DNA from: an uncultured Janibacter sp. | GTDB lineage: Bacteria; Actinomycetota; Actinomycetes; Actinomycetales; Dermatophilaceae | Assembly: GCA_946222495.1 (NCBI GenBank) | Contig: CAMICF010000171.1 | Coordinates: forward strand, 1 to 6,614 | Length of the DNA: 6,614 bases | Reading direction: 5' to 3' | Shown here: positions 1 to 5,498 of the stretch, one piece after another | How positions within the stretch are numbered: position 1 is the first letter of the stretch | How the letters are laid out: each line of letters starts with the position of its first letter | Made by a program: the position numbers and the translations under genes | Notes under the pieces: generated by a model | The model's database searches: none | What the model was told of the DNA's origin: nothing | What the model saw: only the letters and a program-made list of their open reading frames with translations

Positions 1-16
1 GCCTAGACTGGCCGGC

Positions 17-463
17 ATGGCCGTGAACGAAGACTTCCTCGGGCGGACCTATCCGCCCACACCTCCCTTCGTCGTCGGACGCGAGCACGTCCGGGACTTC
101 GCCGCGGCGGTCGGCGCGACCGACCCGGTCCACCACGACCTCGACGCGGCCCGCGCCGCCGGGTACGCGGACCTCGTGGCCCCGCCCACCTTCGCCGTCA
201 TCCCCGGCCAGCGCACCGACGCCCAGTTCGTCGCCGACCCCGACGCGGGCGTCGACTACACCCGCGTCGTCCACGGGGAGCAGCGCTTCACCCACCACCG
301 GCCGATCGTCGCGGGCGACGAGCTCCGCGGCGTGCTGCACGTCGACGCCATCCGCGCTGCCGGAGGGCACCAGATGGTGACCATGCGCAGCGAGATCATC
401 GACGCGGAGGACGCGCCGGTCTCGACGAGCCGGTCGACGATCGTCGTCCGGGGAGGGGAGTGA
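17..463 (+). CDS. MaoC/FAS1-like dehydratase, HadA-type subunit
   Basis: A 148-residue single hot-dog-fold protein resembling the N-terminal MaoC dehydratase family (HadA of mycobacteria, 158 aa). Visible family features are the N-terminal stretch MAVNEDFLGRTYP, a central helix region at about residues 22-60 ending in the conserved APPTF segment, and the later strand region with FTHHRPIVAGDEL (residues about 91-103). In mycobacteria HadA pairs with the catalytic HadB to dehydrate 3-hydroxyacyl-ACP in FAS-II. HadA itself is the substrate-stabilising partner rather than the carrier of the Asp/His dyad. The partner gene follows immediately (466-891), which supports the same heterodimer here. The frame is open to the window's left edge, but the ATG at 17 matches where HadA proteins begin. 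No strong Shine-Dalgarno is seen in the 16 bases upstream. The substrate in this organism is not known: an organism without mycolic acids would need another acyl-thioester role. Confidence 0.85.
   Translation: MAVNEDFLGRTYPPTPPFVVGREHVRDFAAAVGATDPVHHDLDAARAAGYADLVAPPTFAVIPGQRTDAQFVADPDAGVDYTRVVHGEQRFTHHRPIVAGDELRGVLHVDAIRAAGGHQMVTMRSEIIDAEDAPVSTSRSTIVVRGGE
454..460 (+). promoter_or_regulatory. Shine-Dalgarno for the HadB-type gene
   Basis: AGGGGAG lies five bases before the ATG at 466, inside the last codons of the upstream gene. It favours ATG 466 over the in-frame GTG at 460, which overlaps the upstream stop (GTGA) and sits inside this ribosome-binding site. Confidence 0.55.
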
Positions 464-465
464 GC

Positions 466-891
466 ATGACCATCCGCCGCTTCGACGAGGTGAGCGAAGG
501 GGAGTCCCTCCCCGAGCGCTCCGTGCCCGTGACCCGCTCGACGCTGGTCCACTACGCCGGCGCCTCCGGCGACCGCAACGTCATCCACTGGGACGAGCGG
601 ACGGCCCGGGCCGTCGGCCTGCCCGACGTCATCGCCCACGGCATGTGGACCATGGGCGCCGCGGTCCAGGTCGTCACCGACTGGGTCGGCGACGCCGGCC
701 GGGTCGTCGACTACGGCACCCGGTTCACCAAGCCCGTCGTCGTCCCGCACGACGGTGGCGCGAGCATCGACATCGCCGGGACGGTGAAGTCCCTCGACGC
801 CGAGGCCCGCCGGGCCACCGTCGAGCTCACCGTCTCCAGCGCCGGCGACAAGGTGCTGGGCCGCTGCCGCGCGATCGTCCAGCTCGACTGA
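466..891 (+). CDS. MaoC-family (R)-specific enoyl/3-hydroxyacyl dehydratase, HadB-type catalytic subunit
   Basis: A 141-residue hot-dog-fold dehydratase, nearly the size of mycobacterial HadB (142 aa). The catalytic dyad motif is GDRNVIHWDE, giving Asp36 and His41 when counted from the ATG at 466. These are the same numbers as the HadB dyad, which is the main reason for choosing this start. The GTG at 460 would add only two residues. It is followed by AHGMWTMG (residues about 55-62), the usual MaoC continuation. The expected reaction is reversible dehydration of 3-hydroxyacyl thioesters to trans-2-enoyl thioesters, probably as a heterodimer with the product of the preceding gene, which ends two bases upstream. 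Its stop shares one base with the murB start (TGATG), so the three genes form one tight transcription unit. Chain length and carrier (ACP or CoA) cannot be read from the sequence. Confidence 0.88.
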   Translation: MTIRRFDEVSEGESLPERSVPVTRSTLVHYAGASGDRNVIHWDERTARAVGLPDVIAHGMWTMGAAVQVVTDWVGDAGRVVDYGTRFTKPVVVPHDGGASIDIAGTVKSLDAEARRATVELTVSSAGDKVLGRCRAIVQLD

Positions 892-1973
892 TGGCGACGA
901 CCGAGCACGGCGCCCCGCTGGCGCCGCTGACGACCATGCGTGTCGGCGGTCCCGCCGATACCCTCGTCACCGCAGAGACGTCCGCCGAGGTCATCGACGC
1001 CGTCCGCGCCGCGGACGAGGCGGGGACCCCCCTTCTCCTGCTCTCGGGTGGGTCCAACCTCGTCATCAGCGATGACGGCTTCGCCGGCACGGTCGTGCGG
1101 ATCGCGACGAAGGGGGTCCACGTCGAGCCCGTGGACGGGGACACCGGCGGCGTCGTCGACGTGACCGTCGCCGCGGGTGAGGTGTGGGACGACGTCGTGG
1201 CCCGCGCCGTCAGCGAGGGCTGGTCGGGCATCGAGGCGCTCTCCGGCATCCCGGGGCTCGCCGGTGCCACCCCCGTGCAAAATGTCGGCGCCTACGGCCA
1301 GGAGGTCGCGCAGACGATCTCCCGGGTCGTCACCTGGGACCGGCAGGAGCAGCGGCAGCGCACCTTCACCAACGCCGACTGCGAGTTCACCTACCGGCAC
1401 TCGGTCTTCAAGGCGACGGGGCGCTACGTCGTCCTCGAGGTGACCTTCCGGCTGGCCCTCGGCGACCTGTCGGCGCCGGTGGCCTACGCCGACCTGGCGA
1501 CCCACCTCGGCGTGGAGCAGGGCGAGCGCGCGCCGCTCGCCGCCGTCCGCGAGGCGGTCCTCGCCCAGCGCGGCAAGCGGGGCATGGTCCTCGCCGCCGA
1601 GGACCACGACACGTGGAGCTGTGGCTCCTTCTTCACCAACCCGATCCTGCCGGTGGAGCAGATGGACGCCCTCGTGGCTCGCGCCGCGGAGCGGCTCGGC
1701 GCCGACGGGCCGGTGCCGCCGGTCTTCCCCGCGGGGGAGGGGCAGGCGAAGACGAGTGCCGCCTGGCTCATCGACAAGGCGGGCTTCACCAAGGGCTATG
1801 CGATGCCCGGGCCGGCAGCCCTGTCCACGAAGCACACGCTCGCCGTGACCAACCGTGGCGAGGCCCGGGCCGCGGACGTCGCCGCCCTGGCCCGTGAGGT
1901 CCGCGACGGGGTCCGTGACGCCTTCGGGGTCACCCTCGTCAACGAACCCGTCTTCGTCGGCCACTCCCTCTGA
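891..1973 (+). CDS. murB: UDP-N-acetylenolpyruvoylglucosamine reductase (MurB)
   Basis: A 360-residue cytosolic flavoenzyme that reduces UDP-GlcNAc-enolpyruvate to UDP-MurNAc with NADPH, the second committed step of peptidoglycan precursor synthesis. The N-terminal FAD-binding domain (about residues 10-175) shows TTMRVGGPA, the LSGGSN loop (52-56), GIPGLAGATPVQNVGAYG ending at Gly136, and TYRHS with Arg169, equivalent to the active-site Arg of E. coli MurB. The C-terminal substrate domain has CGSFFTNP with the proton-donor Ser246, AAWLIDKAGFTKG, and LVNEP with the likely catalytic Glu352. All key residues are present and the length fits the family. The ATG overlaps the preceding stop by one base and has no clear Shine-Dalgarno of its own, suggesting translational coupling to the dehydratase gene. 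The next gene is convergent, 32 bases away. The combination of a hadAB-like pair, murB and a downstream tRNA-Trp/secE cluster is a common actinobacterial arrangement. Confidence 0.97.
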   Translation: MATTEHGAPLAPLTTMRVGGPADTLVTAETSAEVIDAVRAADEAGTPLLLLSGGSNLVISDDGFAGTVVRIATKGVHVEPVDGDTGGVVDVTVAAGEVWDDVVARAVSEGWSGIEALSGIPGLAGATPVQNVGAYGQEVAQTISRVVTWDRQEQRQRTFTNADCEFTYRHSVFKATGRYVVLEVTFRLALGDLSAPVAYADLATHLGVEQGERAPLAAVREAVLAQRGKRGMVLAAEDHDTWSCGSFFTNPILPVEQMDALVARAAERLGADGPVPPVFPAGEGQAKTSAAWLIDKAGFTKGYAMPGPAALSTKHTLAVTNRGEARAADVAALAREVRDGVRDAFGVTLVNEPVFVGHSL

Positions 1974-2005
1974 TCGTCTGGCCCGGGTGTGCGGCCCGAC
2001 CGCGG

Positions 2006-3061
2006 TCAGCCCACCGGCGGTGGTGGTGACGCCAGCCAGTCGTCGATGTCGACCATCGCGCGGCCGAGGACATCGGCCGGCGCGGCGCTGGCCCGGAAGG
2101 ACTGGCGCGCCAGCTCGGCGATCTCCTCGTCGTCGAGCCCGTGCACGCTCCGCGCGGTCTCGTACTGGTCGAGCAGCCGCGAGTCGAAGAGCAGCGGGTC
2201 GTCCGCACCGAGCGCGATCGTGGCGCCGGCCGCCAGGAGGGTCCGGAGGGGGACGGCCTCCGGCTCGCGGTAGACGCCGAGCGAGACGTTGGAGCCGGGG
2301 CAGACCTCGAGGGCGGTGCCCGACTCGATGACCGCGTCGAGGACCCGCGGGTCCTCCACGCTGCGGACCCCGTGGCCCAGCCGGTCCGGGCGGAGGGACT
2401 CGAGGGTCTCGGCGACGGCGTCCGGACCGAGCAGCTCGCCCCCGTGCGGCACGAGGAGGAGCCCGGCCCGCTCGGCGATGGCGAAGGCCCGTGCGAAGTC
2501 GCTCGTCACCCCTCGCCGCTCGTCGTTGGACAGCCCGAACCCCAGCACGCCGCCGGGGCCGGCGAGCCGTGCCGCGAGGCGGGCCAGCGTGCGTGCCTCG
2601 AGCGGGTGCCGGGTGCGGCTGGCGGCCATGATGACGCCCACCCGGGCCGCGCCGGTCTCGTCCGCGGTGGCGTTCACCCGCTCGGCCTCGTCGAGGACGA
2701 TCTCCATCGCGGGGGTGATCCCACCGACGAAGGGGGCATAGGACGTGGGGTCGACCTGGATCTCGAGCCAGCGCGAGCCCTCGGCGCCGTCGTCGAGGGC
2801 GGCCTCCCGGACGATGCGCCGCATCGCGGCCTCGCCCCGCACGCAGTGCCGCGCGGCGTCGTAGAGGCGCTGGAAGCGGAACCATCCGCGCTCGTCCGCG
2901 GCGGACAGCAGCGGCGGGTAGCCGTCGAGGAGGACGTGCGGCAGTCGCAGGCCCAGCTCGGCGGCCATGTCACGGACCGTGCCCACCCGCATCGACCCGG
3001 TGAAGTGCAGGTGGAGGTGAGCCTTCGGCAGGCTCCGGAGGTCGCGCCGCGTCGAGGTCAG
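2006..3061 (-). CDS. add: Adenosine deaminase-family nucleoside deaminase, probable CTG start
   Basis: A zinc-dependent TIM-barrel hydrolase of the adenosine/AMP deaminase family, 351 residues if begun at the CTG at 3061 (complement). In that numbering the motifs are LPKAHLHLHFTGS (11-23) with zinc ligands His17 and His19, GFGLSNDERRG (about 174-184), PHGGE with zinc ligand His206 and catalytic Glu209, GHGVR with His230, CPGSN (254-258), and LGADDP with zinc ligand Asp287 and substrate-binding Asp288. The complete set argues for an active enzyme converting adenosine and deoxyadenosine to inosines plus ammonia in purine salvage. The HFTGS subgroup could prefer another 6-aminopurine nucleoside. 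The first ATG (2992) would yield 328 residues and lose both zinc histidines, so it is very unlikely to be the true start. No ATG, GTG or TTG occurs in frame for at least 115 bases above the CTG. The CTG overlaps the DUF5709 stop as CTGA and has an AAGGGA seven bases upstream. It is the last gene of the aminotransferase operon. Confidence 0.9.
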   Translation of the reverse strand: MTSTRRDLRSLPKAHLHLHFTGSMRVGTVRDMAAELGLRLPHVLLDGYPPLLSAADERGWFRFQRLYDAARHCVRGEAAMRRIVREAALDDGAEGSRWLEIQVDPTSYAPFVGGITPAMEIVLDEAERVNATADETGAARVGVIMAASRTRHPLEARTLARLAARLAGPGGVLGFGLSNDERRGVTSDFARAFAIAERAGLLLVPHGGELLGPDAVAETLESLRPDRLGHGVRSVEDPRVLDAVIESGTALEVCPGSNVSLGVYREPEAVPLRTLLAAGATIALGADDPLLFDSRLLDQYETARSVHGLDDEEIAELARQSFRASAAPADVLGRAMVDIDDWLASPPPPVG

Positions 3062-3543
3062 CTGCTCTTCCCTTCGCGGAAGATGTGCACCGCCGCCTCC
3101 TCGGCCGAGGCGGCGCCCCCGTCGACCCCGACGTCCCGGCCCCAGGCCTGGTCGTCGACGTCGTCGTGGGCGCCCTCGTCGGCGCTCACGAGCCGGCCGG
3201 CGCGGTCGTCACCGACCTCCTGGTCGCCGAGCCAGTCGTCCTCGGCCGCGATGGAGTCGGGGTCGTCCCCGCCGATGGCGTCGTCCTGCTCCTCCGGGTC
3301 CCACTGCGGGTCCGGGTCCTCCTGCTTGAGGCGCTGGTTGATCGACTCGTGGGAGGCCTGCTCCGAGGCGGTGACCCCGTGCGCGAGCGAGCCGCGGGCG
3401 GAGTCGGGCGGCGAGTAGCCGACGTCGAGCGCGTCCTCGTCCTCCCGGCCGGTCCCGACCAGGCTGTCGCCCGGCTGGAGCTGGTCCTCGTCGTCGAGGC
3501 TGTAGCTCGTCAGGTCGGTGTCCAGGTCCTCACGCTCGGCCAT
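3058..3543 (-). CDS. Acidic DUF5709-type protein of unknown function
   Basis: A 161-residue soluble protein with no signal peptide or membrane segment. It is extremely acidic: 47 Asp/Glu (about 29%) against 10 Lys/Arg. From memory it matches the actinobacterial DUF5709 family. Shared landmarks are LDVGYSPPD (39-47), a SINQRLKQEDPD stretch (67-78), DQEVGDDRAGRLVSADEG (107-124) and the C-terminal DVGVDGGAASAEEAAVHI (137-154). The spaced conserved blocks in a low-complexity acidic background suggest a largely disordered protein with short binding motifs. No catalytic residues are recognisable and no function is assigned. The ATG at 3543 has GAGGAG six bases upstream. The gene sits ten bases after the aspartate aminotransferase gene and its stop overlaps the likely deaminase start, so all three should be co-transcribed and probably co-translated. 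Confidence 0.85.
   Translation of the reverse strand: MAEREDLDTDLTSYSLDDEDQLQPGDSLVGTGREDEDALDVGYSPPDSARGSLAHGVTASEQASHESINQRLKQEDPDPQWDPEEQDDAIGGDDPDSIAAEDDWLGDQEVGDDRAGRLVSADEGAHDDVDDQAWGRDVGVDGGAASAEEAAVHIFREGKSS
3069..3074 (-). promoter_or_regulatory. Shine-Dalgarno supporting the CTG start of the deaminase
   Basis: On the minus strand AAGGGA ends seven bases before the CTG at 3061-3059. It lies in the last codons of the DUF5709 gene, the spacing expected for a coupled start at the CTGA overlap. Confidence 0.5.
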
Positions 3544-3549
3544 GGCTGG

Positions 3550-3555
3550 CTCCTC
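3550..3555 (-). promoter_or_regulatory. Shine-Dalgarno of the DUF5709 gene overlapping the upstream stop
   Basis: GAGGAG on the minus strand shares two bases with the aminotransferase TGA (TGAGGAG) and stands six bases from the ATG at 3543. A ribosome terminating on the aminotransferase message would sit over this site, which suggests coupling of the two products. Confidence 0.6.
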
Positions 3556-4852
3556 AGGCTGGTGCGTCGATGAGCTGCTCCGCCGCCGCGAGCAGGACGC
3601 ACGTGGCGACGGTCTCCATCGCCTCGGTCAGCTCCTCCATGGGGGGCATCGTCGGGGCGAGTCGGATGTTCGTGTCCTCAGGGTCTTCACCGTAGGGGAA
3701 GGAGGCTCCGGCCGGGGTGAGCGAGAGGCCGGCCTCCTTCGCCAGGGCGACGACCCGCGAGGCGGTGCCGGGCACGACGTCGAGGTTGACGAAGTACCCG
3801 CCGGTGGGGGAGTTCCACGTGGCGACCTCCCGGCCGCCGAGGCGCTCGGTGAGGACGCGGTCGACCTCGGCGAACTTCGGCGCGATGATCGCCGCGTGCT
3901 TGCGCATGTGGGCCCGGACGCCGTCGGCGTCGCCGAAGAACTCGACGTGGCGCAGCTGGTTGATCTTGTCCGGCCCGATCGAGCCCTTGCCGAGGTGCGC
4001 GAGGTACCACGTCACCTGCTCGACGGAGGAGGCGAGGAAGCCGACGCCGGCACCGGCCCAGGTGATCTTCGACGTGGAGGCGAACATGACGGCGCGGTGG
4101 GGGTGGCCGGCGGCGGAGGCCAGGGAGATGATGTCCGCGCTCTTGGCCTCGTCCTCGGTGAGGTGGTGGACCGCGTAGGCGTTGTCCCAGAAGATCTTGA
4201 AGTCCGGGGCCGCGGTCTCCATCCCGGCGAGGCGGCTGGCGACCTCACGGCTGCACACGGCGCCGCTCGGGTTCGCGTACGTCGGGACGATCCAGATGCC
4301 CTTGACGCTCGGGTCCGACCCGGCGATCCGGGCGACCTCCTCGACGTCCGGGCCGTCCTCGGTCATCGGGACGGTGACCATCTCGATGCCGAGGTCCTCG
4401 AGCAGTCCGAAGTGGCGGTCGTAGCCGGGGACGGGGCAGATGAAGGTGACCTTGTCCTCCTGCGTCCACGGGCGGGGGGAGTCGATGCCGCCGAAGAGGA
4501 GCAGGTCGACGAGCACGTCGCGCATCATCGTCAGCGAGGAGTTGCCGCCGGCGACGATCTGCTCCGGCTCGACGAGGAGCAGCTCGGCGAAGATCTCCCG
4601 CAGCTCGGCGAGGCCGGTGAGGCCGCCGTAGTTGCGCACGTCCGTCCCGGCGCGGTCCTTCGTGCCCCGGGGAAGGGAGAGCATCTCGTCCGCGAGGTCG
4701 AGCTGCGCCGCGCTCGGCTTGCCGCGGGTCACGTCGAGCGTGACCCCCTTGGCGGCCTGGGCGGCGTGGGCCTCGCGCTGGGTCGTCGCGAGGGCCCGGA
4801 GCTCCTCGGCGGAGAGGGCGGACAGGGGGCGAGCATCGTTCGCTGAAGTCAC
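3554..4852 (-). CDS. Aspartate aminotransferase, Rv3722c-type (PLP fold type I)
   Basis: A 432-residue cytosolic PLP enzyme, close in size and sequence to Mycobacterium tuberculosis Rv3722c (435 aa), which interconverts aspartate/2-oxoglutarate and oxaloacetate/glutamate. Visible features are LDVTRGKP (39-46), RNYGG (73-77), AGGNSSL (101-107, phosphate/cofactor region), CPVPGYDRHF (139-148), NPSG (194-197), WDNAYAVH (222-229) with cofactor-contacting Asp223 and Tyr226, STSKITWAGAG with the Schiff-base Lys262, SIGPDKINQLRH (291-302), and NIRLAP with carboxylate-binding Arg397. The GTG at 4852 is the only usual start codon near the family N-terminus (TSANDARPLSALSAEEL). The open frame runs on through the tRNA, but that part is not coding. 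The ribosome-binding site is modest (GGTGGAAG, about ten bases upstream). It is the first gene of the operon with DUF5709 and the deaminase, divergent from tRNA-Trp. Assignment to aspartate transamination rests on resemblance to the mycobacterial enzyme. The family had earlier been annotated loosely as class I aminotransferase. Confidence 0.93.
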   Translation of the reverse strand: MTSANDARPLSALSAEELRALATTQREAHAAQAAKGVTLDVTRGKPSAAQLDLADEMLSLPRGTKDRAGTDVRNYGGLTGLAELREIFAELLLVEPEQIVAGGNSSLTMMRDVLVDLLLFGGIDSPRPWTQEDKVTFICPVPGYDRHFGLLEDLGIEMVTVPMTEDGPDVEEVARIAGSDPSVKGIWIVPTYANPSGAVCSREVASRLAGMETAAPDFKIFWDNAYAVHHLTEDEAKSADIISLASAAGHPHRAVMFASTSKITWAGAGVGFLASSVEQVTWYLAHLGKGSIGPDKINQLRHVEFFGDADGVRAHMRKHAAIIAPKFAEVDRVLTERLGGREVATWNSPTGGYFVNLDVVPGTASRVVALAKEAGLSLTPAGASFPYGEDPEDTNIRLAPTMPPMEELTEAMETVATCVLLAAAEQLIDAPA

Positions 4853-5029
4853 GAGACCCAGTCTTCCACCTGCGCCCCCGGCGCGGTACGGCTGTCCGAG
4901 TTCGCGGTCCGGTCGTCGGGTGTCGTACAGTTGTCCCTCGGTTGACTTTGACCAGACTCTCCGGCGTGCCCGCACGACGGAGACGGTGAGGGTCGACCGC
5001 GGGTTCTCGCCCCCACCGCGAGGGCCCGA
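4853..5029. promoter_or_regulatory. Divergent intergenic region upstream of the aminotransferase operon and tRNA-Trp
   Basis: This gap separates the minus-strand aminotransferase from the plus-strand tRNA and must hold promoters for both, but no hexamer pair is convincing. On the plus strand TTGTCC (4931-4936) and GACTCT (4955-4960) are 18 bases apart and are the best tRNA promoter candidate. TTGACT (4942-4947) looks like a good -35 but has no acceptable -10 at 16-18 bases. Just upstream of the mature tRNA, CTCGC (5006-5010) and GCGAG (5017-5021) can form a small hairpin in the 5' leader that RNase P would remove. The minus-strand candidate around GTACGAC (4923-4929) is weak. No coding content is seen here. 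Confidence 0.35.
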
Positions 5030-5102
5030 AGGGCAGTGGCTCAATTGGTAGAGCACCGGTCTCCAAAACCGGCGGTTGGGGGTTCGAGTCCCTCCTGCCC
5101 TG
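5030..5102 (+). tRNA. trpT: tRNA-Trp (anticodon CCA)
   Basis: A complete 73-nt cloverleaf. The acceptor AGGGCAG (5030-5036) pairs perfectly with CTGCCCT (5095-5101). The D-arm is GCTC/GAGC with loop AATTGGTA, and the anticodon stem is CCGGT/ACCGG around CTCCAAA with CCA at 5063-5065. A five-base variable region follows, then the T-arm GGGGG-TTCGAGT-CCCTC, with one G-U pair in the stem. The discriminator base is G (5102) and the 3' CCA is not encoded. It decodes UGG for tryptophan. Its position just before secE is the usual one in actinobacteria, and with only 64 bases between them the two may share a transcript that RNase P and RNase Z would separate. Confidence 0.98.
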
Positions 5103-5103
5103 C

Positions 5104-5143
5104 GTTGCACGACACGCAACACCCACAGGCGTGCGCCGCACGC
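5104..5143 (+). other. Two stem-loops between tRNA-Trp and secE
   Basis: GTTGC (5104-5108) pairs with GCAAC (5116-5120) across a seven-base loop, beginning two bases after the tRNA discriminator. GCGTGC (5129-5134) pairs with GCACGC (5138-5143) across GCC. Neither is followed by a T-run, so they are not classical terminators. They could mark the 3' processing site of the tRNA or shape the secE leader. Short perfect stems arise by chance in GC-rich DNA, so a function is not established. Confidence 0.4.
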
Positions 5144-5166
5144 GACCCCGGACGAGAAGAGATCAC

Positions 5167-5424
5167 GTGAGCCAGCTCGGAGCGCAGCCGACCAACGCGC
5201 GGCGCGGCCCGAAGGGTGGCAACCCCATCTCGCGCTTCTTCGGGTCGATCGGGCTCTTCGTCGCGCAGATCCTCGACGAGCTGCGCAAGGTCGTCCGGCC
5301 GACGCGGTCCGAGCTCGTCAACTACACGTTGGTGCTCATCGTCTTCGTCACCGTGATGATGCTCTTCATCTCCGGGTTGGACTGGGTGTTCACCAAGGGC
5401 GTGCTCTGGGTGTTCGGCGGCTGA
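5167..5424 (+). CDS. secE: Preprotein translocase subunit SecE
   Basis: An 85-residue small essential subunit of the SecYEG channel, which clamps SecY in the cytoplasmic membrane. The N-terminal 22 residues are basic and Gly/Pro-rich. The amphipathic helix with the family motif ELRKVVRPTRSELVNY spans residues 38-53, followed by a single hydrophobic membrane segment at about 51-71. This is the short, one-membrane-span form usual outside enterobacteria. The GTG at 5167 is preferred because it gives the normal length and has a purine-rich GAGAAGAG upstream. The in-frame GTG at 5131 would add twelve Arg-rich residues, lies inside a stem-loop and lacks a ribosome-binding site. nusG follows after 74 bases, as in most bacteria. 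A 7-bp stem-loop surrounds the stop codon. Confidence 0.96.
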   Translation: MSQLGAQPTNARRGPKGGNPISRFFGSIGLFVAQILDELRKVVRPTRSELVNYTLVLIVFVTVMMLFISGLDWVFTKGVLWVFGG

Positions 5425-5432
5425 GGCCGCCG
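5415..5432 (+). other. Stem-loop around the secE stop codon
   Basis: CGGCGGC (5415-5421) pairs with GCCGCCG (5426-5432), with loop TGAG holding most of the TGA stop (5422-5424). It has no T-run, so strong intrinsic termination is unlikely. It may slow transcription or protect the secE 3' end. This is the most perfect repeat in the secE-nusG gap. Confidence 0.4.
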
Positions 5433-5449
5433 CAGACGTGCCGTAGATC

Positions 5450-5465
5450 GGTGCCTGATGGCGCC
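5450..5465 (+). other. Stem-loop in the nusG leader
   Basis: GGTGCC (5450-5455) and GGCGCC (5460-5465) form six pairs in RNA, one of them G-U, closing a TGAT loop. ATGGCGCCAT at 5458-5467 is an alternative perfect DNA palindrome at the same place, which could instead be a protein site. Either may affect nusG expression, but no proof is available from sequence. Confidence 0.3.
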
Positions 5466-5485
5466 ATATCGTTCGATGTCTAAGT

Positions 5486-5491
5486 GAGGAA
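5486..5491 (+). promoter_or_regulatory. Shine-Dalgarno of nusG
   Basis: GAGGAA lies seven bases before the ATG at 5499. Because it begins within the alternative in-frame GTG at 5484, it decides the start in favour of ATG 5499. Confidence 0.75.
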
Positions 5492-5498
5492 ACAGGTC

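Noticed and set aside
1..16. End of an upstream gene (a TAG at 4-6; rpmG often precedes hadA in actinobacteria)
   Set aside because: Too few bases to identify any product or even to know that this frame is coding.
1974..2005. Possible bidirectional terminator between convergent murB and the deaminase gene, with palindrome GACCGCGGTC at 1998-2007
   Set aside because: The repeat is only 10 bp with no loop, and there is no T-run in either direction. The other pairing (CGGG/CCCG) has just four pairs. This is not enough to call a terminator.
711..2885. 724-codon minus-strand open frame across hadB, murB and the deaminase
   Set aside because: Arg/Pro/Gly-rich low-complexity translation typical of a shadow frame in GC-rich DNA. 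The opposite strand and other frames encode recognisable conserved proteins.
2141..4846. Long plus-strand open frames opposite the minus-strand operon (2141-3418 and 3518-4846)
   Set aside because: Composition (Val/Gly/Arg/Asp-rich, no domain) and exact antisense placement mark them as shadows of the deaminase, DUF5709 and aminotransferase genes.
4942..4970. TTGACT as the -35 of the tRNA-Trp promoter
   Set aside because: The bases 16-18 further on (around GTGCCC) do not resemble a -10 hexamer, so the pair is not supported.
4853..5141. Minus-strand frames reading through the tRNA region (for example GGTRTPNRRFWRPVLYQ and RRDSNPQPPVLETGALPI)
   Set aside because: These are antisense translations of tRNA-Trp, a well-known source of spurious database proteins. 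The aminotransferase starts at GTG 4852, after the tRNA and the promoter region.
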